From positions 6,540,752 to 6,604,751 of the forward strand of contig OZ025886.1 of assembly GCA_964019415.1 (NCBI GenBank): DNA of 64,000 nt, written 5' to 3'. The position numbers and the translations under genes are program-made. Below are positions 43,676 to 54,974 of the stretch, one piece after another. The notes beneath the pieces are model-generated. The model searched no databases. It saw only the letters and a list, made by a program, of their open reading frames with translations, and was not told where the DNA came from. The first letter of the stretch is position 1; the number at the start of each line of letters is the position of its first letter. This stretch comes from Ianthella basta. Taxonomy: Eukaryota; Porifera; Demospongiae; Verongiida; Ianthellidae.

Positions 43676-44061
43676 ATGGCCGACTTACTGAGATCCGCCT
43701 TTGGTTACTTTGCGAGCGGATACGGCGACGCTGCCGGTCAGCATGAGTTAGTGGGTCGGACGCTTCAGCTGTCAGACGAAAATCAACTTACTGTCAAGAA
43801 GGTTTTAGCAGAAGGTGAGCCGCCCGACCCCCTCTTATGTCAGTTGATGGTTTACGGAATAATTATTTTGTCCAGCGTCCCATCTCTGCCATGCACAGTT
43901 TGTATCCCTTGAGAATGTCTTGTTTGCGTAGGTGGTTTCGGGTACGTTTTTCTTGCTGTGGACGCCAAGTCCGGCCGCCCCTTTGCTCTGAAACGATTGT
44001 GTGTGGACTCGGATCATGTCAAGGCAGTCAGGCAGGAGGTGGATATACTGGTTCGCCTCAG

Positions 44062-44117
<56 letters not shown>

Positions 44118-44410
44118 CCCCTTCCCTCTGCAGAAGCAGCTAAAAGGCCATCCTCACATCATCAGCTTTGTGGACTGTGCAGCCATCCCACGGTCCAAGA
44201 CAGCACACGGCAGCTATGAGTTCCTCATTCAGACAGAGCTGTGTGGGGGTGGGCCGCTGGTGGACATTGTCAACACCACTCCGCTCAGACCCCAGCAAGT
44301 CGTCAGAGTGTTCTACCAGACGTGTCTGGCAGTGCAGCACTTGCACAGCCAAACCCCTCCCATCATCCACCGCGATCTCAAGGTGCAGCAGTGTGTGTGT
44401 GTGTGCGCAC

Positions 44411-44441
<31 letters not shown>

Positions 44442-45289
44442 TGCGTGTATTGTGCTGTCCCTGCCCCATCCCAGGTGGAGAATCTCTTACTGGACAATGC
44501 GGGCAGTGTAAAGTTGTGTGACTTTGGCAGTGCCACCACTGAGCGGGTCCTGCCCGATGACACATGGACGCACACACAGAGGGGCCTTGTGGAGGAGGAG
44601 GTGGGTGGCTGGACAAGGGGTGTGCAGAGGATGGGGGGGTGTGGAGGGAGGGAGGGGAGGATCTGTGTTAACTGGTGCTTCTCTTGTGTGTGTCTGTGCT
44701 TTAGATCCAGCGCAACACAACTCCCATGTATCGCACACCGGAAATGATTGATCTCTACAGCAACCGACCCATCACAGAGAAGGCTGATGTGTGGGCCCTT
44801 GGCTGCCTCCTCTACAAGCTCTGCTTCATGGTGCATCCCTTTGAGGACTCAGGGATCCTCAGGATCCTCAACGGCAACTACAGCTTGCCAGAGGAGGACA
44901 AGGTCTTTGGAGCATTCCATGGAACCATCAGTGAGCCCTGCTTCACTCCTCGTTGTGTGCTCCTGCTCCACTCCTTGTTGTGTGCTCCTGCTCCACTCCT
45001 CGTTGTGTGCTCCTGCTGCACTCCTCGTTGTGTGCCCCTGCTGCACTCCTCGTTGTGTGCTCCTGCTCCACTCCTCGTTGTGTGCTCCTGCTGCACTCCT
45101 CGTTGTGTGCTCCTGCTGCACTCCTCGTTGTGTGCTCCTGCTGCACTCCTCGTTGTGTGCTCCTGCTCCACTCCTCGTTGTGTGCTCCTGCTGCACTCCT
45201 CGTTGTGTGCTCCTGCTCCACTCCTCGTTGTGTGCTCCTGCTGCACTCCTCGTTGTGTGCTCCTGTGCATCCTCAAATTTGTGCACATG

Positions 45290-45356
<67 letters not shown>

Positions 45357-48122
45357 ATTGTCTGCCTGTGTGTAGGATCTTGTCTGTGCGTGGACCCCAC
45401 TGGGCGGCCCAGTGTGTCGGAGGTTCTTGATGATCTGAAAGCACTGGCTGTGCACTTTGATGAAGACCTGAACCAGCCACCAGTGAGTGAGTGTGGCAGA
45501 GGACTGAGCAATGCATGTTGCTGACTCCTCCCCTCCCCTCCCTCTCCACCCCTCCCCTCCCCACCCCTCCCGCCCCTTCCCTCCCTCTCCCTGGTGTCTT
45601 AGACGGAGCCTCTACCTACCCCGGGCCGTGCTGTGGTTTCAGAGGTTAGCCCCACCCCCACCCCCACCCCCAGAGAAGCAGCTCAGTCCAGTCCGCGTGC
45701 CTTAAGGAAGAGTACACAGCAGATTTGGGGGCGGGTCAAGGGCGGGGCTGGGCAGCTGTTTAAGAACATCAAAGACACCTCCTCCAGGGTCATGAGCTCA
45801 TGGTGAGCTGGGGTGAGGTGGGGTGGGATGGGGAGGGGAGGGGTGAGGTGGGGAGGGAGGGGTGTGATGGGGAGGGGTGAGGTGGGGAGGGGAGGGGTGA
45901 GGTGGGGTGAGGTGGGGAGGGGAGGGGTGAGGAGGGGAGGGGTGGGATGGGGAGGGGTGAGGTGGGGAGGGGCGGGGAGGGGTGAGGTGGGGAGGGAGGG
46001 GTGGGATGGGGAGGGGAGGGGTGGGGAGGGGTGAGCTGGGGAGGGGTGGGGAGGGGAGGGGAGGGGTGAGCTGGGGAGGGGTGGGGTGGGATGGGGAGGG
46101 GTGGGGAGGGGAGGGGTGAGCTGGGGAGGGGTGGGGTGGGATGGGGAGGGGTGGGAAGGGGAGGGGTGAGGTGGGGAGGGGTGGGGTGGGATGGGGAGGG
46201 GTAGGGAGGGGAGGGGTGGGGTGGGGTGGGGTGGGATGGGGAGGGGAGGGGTGAGGTGGGGAGGGGAGGGGTGGGATGGGGAGAGGAGGGATGAGGTGGG
46301 GAGGGGAGGGGTCGGATGGGGAGAGGAGGGGTCGGATGGGGAGGGGAGGGGAGGAGTGAGGTGGGGAGGGGAGGGGTGAGGTGGGGAGGGGAGGGGTGAG
46401 GTGAGGTGGGAGGGAGGGGTGAGGTGGGGTGGGGAGGGGAGGGGTGAGGTGGGGTGGGGAGGGGTGAGGTGGGGTGGGGAGGGGTGAGGTGGGGAGGGGA
46501 GGGGAGGGGTGAGGTGGGGTGGGGAGGGTGAGGTGGGATGAGGAGGGAGGGGTGAGGTGGGGAGGGGAGGGGTGAGGTGGGATGGGGAGGGAGGGGTGAG
46601 GTGGGGTGGGGAGGGTGAGGTGGGATGGGGAGGGGAGGGGTGAGGTGGGGATGGGGAGGGGAGGGGTGAGGTGAGGTGGGGAGGGGAGGGGTGAGGTGGG
46701 GAGGGGAGGGGTGAGGTGAGGTGGGGAGGGGAGGGGTGAGGTGGGGAGGGGAGGGGAGGGGTGAGGTGGGGAGGGGAGGGGTGAGGTGGGGAGGGGAGGG
46801 GAAGAGTGGGGTGGGCAGTGATGGGATACGTAAGTGTGAGGGTGTGTGAGGTGGCACTTTGTATGTCTTCCCTCTACTCTCTCCTCCCTTGCTCAGGGGA
46901 GGAAAGTCCTCTCTTGATCTCAACTACATCACTTCAAGGATCATTGGTAAGATTCACTTCCTGTTGGTATGTGCAAACATGCTTTAATTATTCCTGTTTT
47001 GTGCTGCTTTGGGCAGTGATGTCGTTTCCTGGTAACAACCTTGATGAGGTGCGTAGCTTCCTGGACACCAACCACGCTGAACAGTACCTGGTGTTCAACC
47101 TCTCTGACAAGACCTACGACACTGCAGCACTGCATGGCCAGGTGGGTGGATGTGGGGTGGATGTGGGGTGGATGTGGGGTGGATGTGGGGGGATGTGGGG
47201 TGGATGTGGGGTGGATGTGGGGTGGATGTGGGGGGGATGTGGGGTGGATATGGGGTGGATGTGGGGTGAAGCATCTGGCAATCATTGCTATAGCTTTCTC
47301 CCCCTCCCCTCCCCCTCCCCCTCTCCCTCCCCCTCCCCCTCCCCTCCCCTCCCCCTCCCCCCTCCCTCCCCCTCCCCTCCCCTCCCCCTCCCCCTCTCCC
47401 TCCCCCTCCCCTCCCCTCCCCTTCCCCTCCCCCTCCCCCTCCTACCCCTCCCCCTCCCCTCCCCCTCCCCTCCCCTCCCCTCCCCTCCCCTTCCCCTCCC
47501 CCTCCCCCTCCTACCCCTCCCCCTCCCCTCCCCCTCCCCCTCCACTACTTTTGTAGGTGGCAGATTTTGAGTGGCCTTCCAAGCGTGCTCCTGACCTTGA
47601 GAAGTTGGTAGATCTCTGTCGCAGCTTTGACTCGTGGCTAAGAGCAGATGACAAGAATGTGATTGTCCTTCACTGTGACGTGAGTTACTGCATTCACCTG
47701 CAACTGCTGTCTTCCTCTCACGGCTCCCTCCCCTTCCCTTCTCAGGATGGCCGGCTCCCCTCGGGTAGTGTGGTCGCTGCATACCTTCTCTTCACTGGTC
47801 TCTTCTCCTCACCGCAAACCGCATACAAGCTCTTTAGTGGCGAGCGTTGCCTTGATGGCCAACCCATTCACCCACCACCCTCACACCTCAGGTGACGACT
47901 ACTGCTCTACCTCTGTGCAACTATCCCTCACTCCCTCCCCTCCTCTCCCCTCTCCTCCCCTCCCCTCCTCTCCTTCCCCTCCCCTCCCCTCCCCTCCCCT
48001 CCCCTCCTCAATGCAGGTACCTAGGCTACATCTCCCGTTTGGTGGCTGCCGATAAGCCACACTCACAGTCTGTCAAACTGAAGACTCTCAGGATCACTTC
48101 TGTGCCACTGATGGACAATGAG

Positions 48123-48189
<67 letters not shown>

Positions 48190-48597
48190 CTTGGGGTTAC
48201 ACCAGACACTGGACCCCTGCACACACGTGTGCAGGGGTCTAGTGTCTGGCCCCTTGTGGGAGGTGCTGTCTCCAGAGGTGTGCCTGCTCTCTGTGCAGAT
48301 CCTTCTGTCAGCCTTATGTGGAAGTGTTTCTCAATGGGAACAAGGTTCACACCTCCGTATCCAAGGGCAACCTGAAGCAGATTAGGCGGTTCACCCCCGT
48401 GGACAAGTGGGTGGAGATTGAGCTGGGTGTGGTCCTAAAGGGGAACGTGGCAGTGTGTGTGCACCACGTCAAGAGTGTCAGTGCAGATGGCATGGTGAGC
48501 TTGGGGGTGGGGGTGGGGCTTTGGAGTAAATGGGGCTAACAAGTATCACTGATGGAGTCCTTTCCCTCCCTCCCCCTCTCTCTCTCTCTCTCTCTCT

Positions 48598-48676
<79 letters not shown>

Positions 48677-50663
48677 TCCTCCCCTCTTGCAGAGCATGTC
48701 AGGTGCCAAGATGTTCCAGCTCCAGTTCCACACTGGCTTTATAGACTGTCTTTATTCTGATCCTGAGCTAGTCTTTGGCAGGTGCCCACCACACACAGCA
48801 AACACTGACTGGAGGATAGTGCGTGTCAGCGTGTGCTGCCTTGTGCTTTGCCTACAGGTCAGAGCTGGATGGAGGCTCTGTGGCCAGTTGGGAGAAGTAC
48901 CCAGAGCCATTTCTGGTGGGGCTGGATGTGGAGGCCATGGAGGCCGAGCCCCTCGTCTCCCCTAGTCCCTCCTGGCAGAACCTTCCCCACCCCCGTGCCA
49001 CGCCCTTCCCCTGCTTCACTACTCAGCAAGAGGAACTGATGGTGGGCAACATCTTCAGTCAGTTTGACTGTCAGATCGTGCAGCAGGTGGATGAGGAGGC
49101 CGCCCTTCGGACACAGACCTACCGCAGTATTATGCAGAGTCGCCATGGAAACCAGGCAGCAGTTGTCGAGCCTCTTCTATTGTTGAGTGGCAACACACGC
49201 TCTTTAGAGACTGGGGGGAACCTGCTCCCAGACCTTGAACAAGGCGAGAACCCTGTCCATGGGTACGTCCCCTATGGTGACATGGAGGAGGAGTCCAGCT
49301 CTTCATCAGACGAGGATGATGAGGAGGCAGTGAGTGGGGAGGCTCCTGGGGACATCCCTCACAATCTCCTTCTGGATCCCGTGGATCCACCCACTGGTAA
49401 CCTAGTGAACTTGAGTGACAGCATCAAGGAGGCAGCCCACCCTCAAACTGAGCTGCTCACCGAGCCACCTGCTTTGGTGGACATGGGAGTAGGGGAAGTG
49501 GTGTCCAACAGTGGGTATCTGGAAGAAGGTGACCTTCTTGGCTTAGGCCTTGCATCGTCAAGCAGCACAGCACAGGGACAGCCCTTCGACCCCTTTGCAG
49601 ACAACAGCACTCAGCAGAGTGGCCCCAGGGGGGTGTTCAGCACACTCAGCCCCACCCCCATGCAGCCGGCCTCAGCCCCGCCCACAAAACCACAGCCGGC
49701 CGCCAGCCAAGACTTCATGACATTTTCAAATCCAGCTGCACTAAGTGGTTCCCAGTTCCATTCCCATCCCACAGCAGCTGTCCCATTCCAGACTCAGTCT
49801 GTGTCCCAGCCCCGGCCTGACCCTTTTGCAGACCTGACCAGCCTTGGCACCCAGCTCCCAACCTCCAGCCGCTCAAAGCCGCAGCCGACTAGCACAGCTA
49901 GGATGAAGACTAACCCTTTACCACCTCAAGGAAGCCAGAGACCTGTTGTGGGGAAGAACTCGTGTAACCATGGCGGCTATTCCAGTGTAATTGGTCGCCG
50001 TGACGAGAGGGGGACCAGGTCCTCTGGCGGTAGGTTTGCTCCACGACCGTTCACACTGCTGAGTGTTGGTGAATGCTGCTGTCCCCTCCCTCAGGCCCCG
50101 CCCCTCTGCTAAAGGACCAGCACTTCAGCGATCTGCTGGGTTCTCAGGGCTTCTCAGCCAGTCGGGACCGCCCCCCACAGACACTGAAGGACCTCAAGGG
50201 CAAGCAGGACATTGAGAATGCCATTGACCCCGAGACTGCCAAGGTGAGGATGTCCTCCGCAAACAGTGGTGGCTTGCTGGTGTAATGTTGGAGTGTGGTG
50301 GTATGCTGGCGTGTCGTGCAGGTGCGGGAGTGGTCTGAGGGCAAGAAGCTCAACATCCGTGCTCTGCTGTGTGACCTTCACTCCATCTTGTGGGAGGGAG
50401 AAGAGAGGTGGAAGGCCGTGCAGATGAAGGACCTCATCACAGCAGAACAAGTCAAGAAGAGCTTTAGGAGGGCGTGCCTCTCTGTCCATCCTGACAAGGT
50501 ATGTGTGTGGCCCTCTGGGAGTGGAGGGGAGCACTATGTCACTTCCTCCCTTTACCTGCAGACGTCAGGGACAGAGCAGGAGACACTGGCGGAAGCCATC
50601 TTTGTTGAGCTGAACAAAGCGTATACTCTCTTTGAGGAGAGCGGGGCACACAGTCTTTACTAG
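43676..50663 (+). CDS. GAK: Cyclin-G-associated kinase / auxilin
   Basis: Clathrin-uncoating cofactor with four modules. The kinase (exons from 43676) has EGGFGYVFLA, FALKRL, IIHRDLK, LCDFGSATTE and NTTPMYRTPEMIDLYS. The PTEN-like domain runs from LDLNYITSRIIVMSFPGNN to IRRFTPVDKW. Its P-loop reads HCDDGRLPSG, without the HCx5R arginine, so it should be catalytically dead, as in GAK/auxilin generally. The linker (48900-50100) carries acidic runs and DPF/LLD motifs for AP-2 and clathrin. The C-terminal J domain ends the protein (IRALLCDLHSILWEGEERW, then ACLSVHPDKTSG with the HPD triplet, stop at 50663). Kinase exons: 43676-43814, 43932-44050, 44134-44382, 44475-44600, 44705-44930, 45376-45482. 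The join around 45603-45687 is my least certain. Confidence 0.94.
44065..44114 (+). repeat. (CA)n microsatellite, GAK intron 2
   Basis: CA run close to the acceptor at 44133. Confidence 0.93.
44942..45262 (+). repeat. 25-bp tandem array, about 13 copies, GAK intron 5
   Basis: Unit TGTGCTCCTGCTGCACTCCT plus CGTTG, with a CTGCA/CTCCA variant. It starts about ten bases after the donor at 44931. Confidence 0.95.
45293..45356 (+). repeat. (GT)n microsatellite, GAK intron 5
   Basis: Pure GT run just before the acceptor at 45375. Confidence 0.95.
45799..46805 (+). repeat. GGGGAGGGGTGAGGTG minisatellite, ~1 kb, GAK intron
   Basis: Irregular 5-16 bp purine units (GGGGAGGGG, GTGAGGTGGG). It begins exactly at the donor GTGAGC of the exon ending MSS-W and is strongly G-quadruplex-prone on the sense strand. 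Confidence 0.93.
47142..47272 (+). repeat. GTGGATGTGGGGTGGATGTG array, GAK intron
   Basis: Eleven-base GTGGATGTGGG units beginning at the donor of the exon ending ALHGQ. Confidence 0.88.
47300..47545 (+). repeat. CCCCTCCCC pyrimidine tract before a GAK acceptor
   Basis: C/T-only array immediately upstream of the acceptor near 47557. Confidence 0.88.
48125..48184 (+). repeat. (GT)n microsatellite abutting a GAK splice donor
   Basis: The exon ends MDNER at about 48124-48125 and the GT run starts at the donor itself. Confidence 0.9.
48202..48249. repeat. Near-perfect 21-bp palindrome (hairpin) in GAK intron
   Basis: The left arm begins CCAGACACTGGACCCCTGCA and the right arm ends GGGGTCTAGTGTCTGG. 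The arms match at 20 of 21 positions around a six-base ACACGT loop. Confidence 0.85.
48576..48678 (+). repeat. (CT)n then (GT)n microsatellite, GAK intron
   Basis: A CT run of about 80 bases followed by a short GT run before the acceptor. Confidence 0.92.
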
Positions 50664-51358
50664 TGGATTAAATGAATAGTTAATTTATTTGTCAATTCTT
50701 GTAAATACACACCTGACTAGCTGCTCAGCTGCAGATATAAGTAGTTTTTTTGTTATTCAAACTGTAATAGCTCAATGATAAAATGATTACAGTACACCTA
50801 ACAGTTCTCAGACATTATTATATATGCTATTGTGAGTGTAAGGCTAATAAGACGTGCCATGTGTTTGTATGAAATTAGATGACTGCATGTACATGGATGA
50901 TATATTCTATGTGACATGTACATACTTCAGAGGACCATTAATGAATTGCTAGCCCATTAAAGTGCATGAGCAGATGTCATCAAGTAATTGTTATTGAGTG
51001 TAGTTAGGCCTCAGGCGCGCACTTGGTGGGGATGTACCAAGAACTGTCCCGGCCTCCCCATCAATATGTGAACGCAGCATGACGACAACTTCGCATGCCG
51101 TGAACGGTATCGTATTACTGGTCCGCATACTATCGTAAACCAACACGCGCTGCTGAGTCAACAAAATGGCCGACGCGTGCCGCTATCAGTAGAAGGCTGT
51201 TCAGGTGACGGTGCTCTTACAAGAAAGATACCTCATCGACGGAACCAGAGAAGAGCATTTATTTATTACATACCAAAAGAGATTTGGTTAGACTCGCCCT
51301 TTCCAAGTTGTTGCGACCAGCCAGCCTAGGCCATACGGTGGAGAGACACTGAGCGACC
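50664..51358. other. Intergenic, GAK 3' end to RAD23
   Basis: AT-rich GAK 3' UTR (ATTAAA at 50667) followed by a probable RAD23 promoter. AAAATGGCCG at 51163 matches the start-site word seen elsewhere. No other gene seen. Confidence 0.5.
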
Positions 51359-54300
51359 ATGTTAATCACGCTCAAGACTATTCGGCAACATACCTTCAAA
51401 CTGGAGGTGGACGAAGCACAAACGGTAAGACACGCATTGTGAGAAGGTGTTGAACAGTAGAGCTGATACTGTCACGTATCACGTGATCCGCACAGGTGCT
51501 AGAACTGAAGAAGATGATTGAGGAACAAGAGGGGGCGGAGTTTCCCGTGAGTAAGCTCAAGCTCATCTATAGTGGCAAGATCCTCCAAGACACCCAGCCC
51601 CTCGGCGAGTACAAACTGAGCGAGAGTGGGTTTGTGGTTGTCATGGTGAGCAAGGGCAAGCCCGTAGTACAACCCGCCCCACCTCCTACCCCCAGTCAGT
51701 CATCTGTGGACCCCGCCCCCAGCGAGCCACCCTCTGGGGCTGCTGCACAAAGCACTGAAGACACTGACAGTGTGGTGACTCGTGAGACCCCTCCAGCTAC
51801 TGAGACCACACCCACTTCTGAGGTGGAGCCCCCACCAGCTCCCGAGCAGGGTGGGGGCAGTGAGGAGCTGCCTGTGGAGGAGTCTCAAGGGGAGAGCTCG
51901 GGAGACGCAAGTCTGGCAGCTGCGCAGTCCAACCTCGGTAGGTGTGATGGTGGATGTTGTGTTACCTCATTCCCAGGCCATCTTAATTAGTGCGGGGGCA
52001 GAAAGGACGGCCTGGGAACCACTGTTTGCGCATGTGCAAAGATTTTCCAGCAAAAACTAGCTTATAAGAACTTCAGCTCTAGTTATTTGCCTATCTTGCC
52101 TTAGAAAAGACATAGGGCAAGGCTGTCACTAAGAGTGCAAGTTCTGGAAACTTCCTCGCTGCGGATATTCATTTGTAGTCGTATAAGTAGCAGCTAGCAG
52201 GCTGGGGCAGAATGGCTCAGCTTACAGTAGCAGAGAAATGCTATTTTGGAATGTGATGGAGAGCCAGACAGGCTCACATGTATGCAATGGTCGGTGAACA
52301 ACCTTACCGCGAGCCGTATTAGATCCAGACGAAGTTAGTGAGACTGCTTTCCTCCCACCAGTCCCGTGCGGAGTGTTTGAAAGTCACTGGCACAACAGAT
52401 GGAAGCATCTTAGCAACGTCAGTAATTTTCTACCCAAACCGGACTGTTTTCGACTGTTCTCAGCGTTTCCTTGCTGGCCATTTCATGGCTCACCTACTCT
52501 TCTTCACATAGATTTACGGAAACATATATGATGTTTTCTCACCCCCCCCCCCCCCCCTATTTTGGGGAGGGGGAGGGGGGGAACAGTGGTGCCCAGGCCG
52601 TCCTTTCCGCCCACGCACTAATTAATGCGGATGGCCTGGAAATGAGGCTAGATGTTGTGCGATGCGGCACTCTGGATGAGTGGTGATGAGTTGCTGACAT
52701 TATTGTCATGGCGATAGCTGATGTGTTGCATAGATGTGTATGTCAAAGGGGGTTCCCCCATGGCCCTCCCTGTGTGCAGTGATGGGCCAGCAGTATATTG
52801 ACGCTGTTATGAACATAATGGTGTTGGGGTATGACCGCGATGAGGTGGAGAGGGCAATGGCTGCCGGCTTCAACAACCCGGACCGTGCAGTGGAGTACCT
52901 TATGAGTGTGAGTGAGCACCCCAAACTGGGGCAGGCCTCTAGTGAGGGGGCGTGACCGTCAGTGCTCTGGGGCAGGGCTCTAGTGAGGGGGCGTGACCGT
53001 CAGTGCTCTGGGGCAGGGCTCTAGTGAGGGGCGTGACCGTCAGTGCTCTGGGGCAGGGCTCTAGTGAAGGGGCGTGACTGTCAGTGCTCTGGGGCAGGGC
53101 TCTAGTGAGGGGCGTGACCGTCAGTGCTCTGTGGCAGGCCTCTAGTGAGGGGGTGTGACCGTCAGTGCTCTAGTGAGGGGGCGTGACTGTCAGTGCTCTC
53201 TGTCTGCTGCAGGGCATTCCGGAGCATGCATTCCGTCCTGCGGGCAGTGGTGAAGGGGAAGCCCAGCCGCTGGCGGAGGGGGAGGGGGAGGGAGAGGGAG
53301 AGGGAGAGGGAGAAGAAGGGGAGATGGAGTTGGAAGCAGGAGGAGAGGGAGAGGGCCAAGTAGAGGGAGGTGGTAATGCTTTGGAGCAGATTCTGCAGCA
53401 GCGATTGCCTGCCCCTCAGAACCCAGCACCAGCTGAACAGAGACAAGGTACGTGACGAGGTGCTAGTGTGCGTATGTGTTTGCACTGAGTGAGCCTGCCA
53501 GTGATTGCTGTCTGTCTGCAGGTGAAGCTGGAGCGTCAGACCCACTGGACTTCTTGCGAAGCATGCCTCAGTTTGCTCAGTTCCGAGCGGCCATTCAACG
53601 CAATCCACAAATGTTGCAGCCATTGTTGCAAGAACTTGGGCAATCCAACCCTCAGCTCCTTGCTGTGAGGGGAGAGGGAGGGAGAGAGGGGGGAGGGGAG
53701 GGGAGGGGAGGGCTGCAACTGTAACAACAGTTAGTTAGTTAGTTTCTTGTGAGTGTATGCGTAGGTGGCGTGTCTGGCGTTCAGAAGGTTGGAAACTTGG
53801 TTTTGCTTAGTTACAAGTCTAGTCGCACTGTTAACCATCCCACTGGGGAGATTATAGCAACTTGTGTAATTCTCTGTTGTGCTAGCACACATACCAGTGT
53901 TCAGCAGTGGTTGTGCAACTTGTGACTGCCACCAGACATTACCAAGTGTAGGTGGGGAACTCTGGCCAGGAGCCCAGGCCGGATATTCTAATGCCATCAC
54001 CCAAGGCCACCTCTCTCATCTCATGGGTCTTGCAAGCCCATAGATGAGTACCCCTACTGCACTGAGGGGGCCATGTGACTGGGGTGATAAGGCTGGTGTC
54101 TCCGCAGCCAACAGGGCCGCCTGCTGGCTCACCCATTAATGGGGTCCACGTAGACAGGTGTTGGCTGTGGTGTTATCAGTACAGGTTACACTGCTGGCAT
54201 GCCTTGCTGTGTGCAGGTCATCAGCCAGAACCAGGAGGCGTTCCTCCGTCTGATCAATGAGTCTCCAGCAGAGCCTCCCCAGGGGCAGGGGCAGGGGCAG

Positions 54301-54566
54301 GGGCCACCGGGACCACCTGGGCAGGGTGGTGCTCACTTCATCCCAGTGACAGCGCAAGACAGGGAGGCCATTGAGAGGGTCAGCATCAACACACTGCCCT
54401 TCCATGTTATTACCTGCCTCCCTCTCCCATGTCGCTAACTGCCCCCACTCTTCCACTGTAGCTCAAGGCCATGGGGTTCCCAGAGCACATGGTGATCCAA
54501 GCATACTTTGCATGTGAGAAGAATGAGGAGATGGCAGTGAACTTCCTACTGAACCAAGAGGACTAG
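51359..54566 (+). CDS. RAD23: UV excision repair / proteasome shuttle protein RAD23
   Basis: Ubiquitin shuttle to the proteasome and partner of XPC in nucleotide-excision repair. Exons 51359-51424, 51496-51937, 52780-52907, 53213-53447, 53522-53664, 54217-54378, 54462-54566; 426 residues. Domain order is canonical. The UBL is [17 protein letters not shown] with [15 protein letters not shown]1 is [16 protein letters not shown] with [12 protein letters not shown]. The XPC-binding/STI1 domain is [23 protein letters not shown]2 is [18 protein letters not shown] and ends LLNQED. The linkers are rich in P, E and GQ repeats. Intron 2 hosts a Mutator-like foldback element, and intron 3 a ~41-bp array. 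Confidence 0.95.
51962..52650. mobile_element. Mutator-like foldback (MITE) in RAD23 intron 2 with 9-bp duplication
   Basis: The 689-bp element has ~55-bp inverted ends. The left end contains CCTCATTCCCAGGCCATC and TTAATTAGTGCG, ending in GGACGGCCTGGG. The right end is its inverted copy with a few changes. Each end is itself partly palindromic (CCAGGCC ... GGCCTGG). Exact flanking repeats GATGTTGTG lie at 51953-51961 and 52651-52659. Long inverted ends with a 9-bp duplication fit non-autonomous MULE-type elements. No transposase frame. Confidence 0.85.
52940..53200 (+). repeat. ~41-bp tandem array, about 6 copies, RAD23 intron 3
   Basis: Units of GGGCGTGACCGTCAGTGCTC followed by TGGGGCAGGGCTCTAGTGAGG. 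Each carries an acceptor-like GGGGCAGG. Confidence 0.9.
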
Positions 54567-54974
54567 CAAGCTAGACACATCCACACACACTGCATCTTAC
54601 TGTGTTCGTTACATATCCAGAAGTTTTATATTATGTTAATTGAATTTAGCAACACACTGTATTTAATGAGGGCAAGTATTGGCACCTCATGAACTCCACC
54701 CCGAGTACATATACCTTGATCAATTGTAATGGACATGGGACATTAGCACCTCAATGCACGAGGTGACATTGCCTGCACACTGTCTGCTGTGATGCCCATT
54801 AATTCACAGCCAACACAACTCAAAAGGCAAGTCGACAGTGTTTGGTAGCTTGCCTTGTGTTGGACAAGAGCCGACAATGGCAGCAAACAAATGGTTGGCT
54901 TACAGCTGCATGTTGCGTGGTGTGTGTGTGTGTGCAATGAAAACATGAAGGAATGGTGAGTGTGTAAATTGTGC
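54567..54974. other. Convergent 3' intergenic region, RAD23/DEPTOR
   Basis: Contains both 3' UTRs. No gene or array recognised. Confidence 0.5.

Noticed and set aside
45790..46923. Minus-strand 377-codon Ser/Pro/His frame
   Set aside because: Antisense of the purine minisatellite in GAK; low complexity only.
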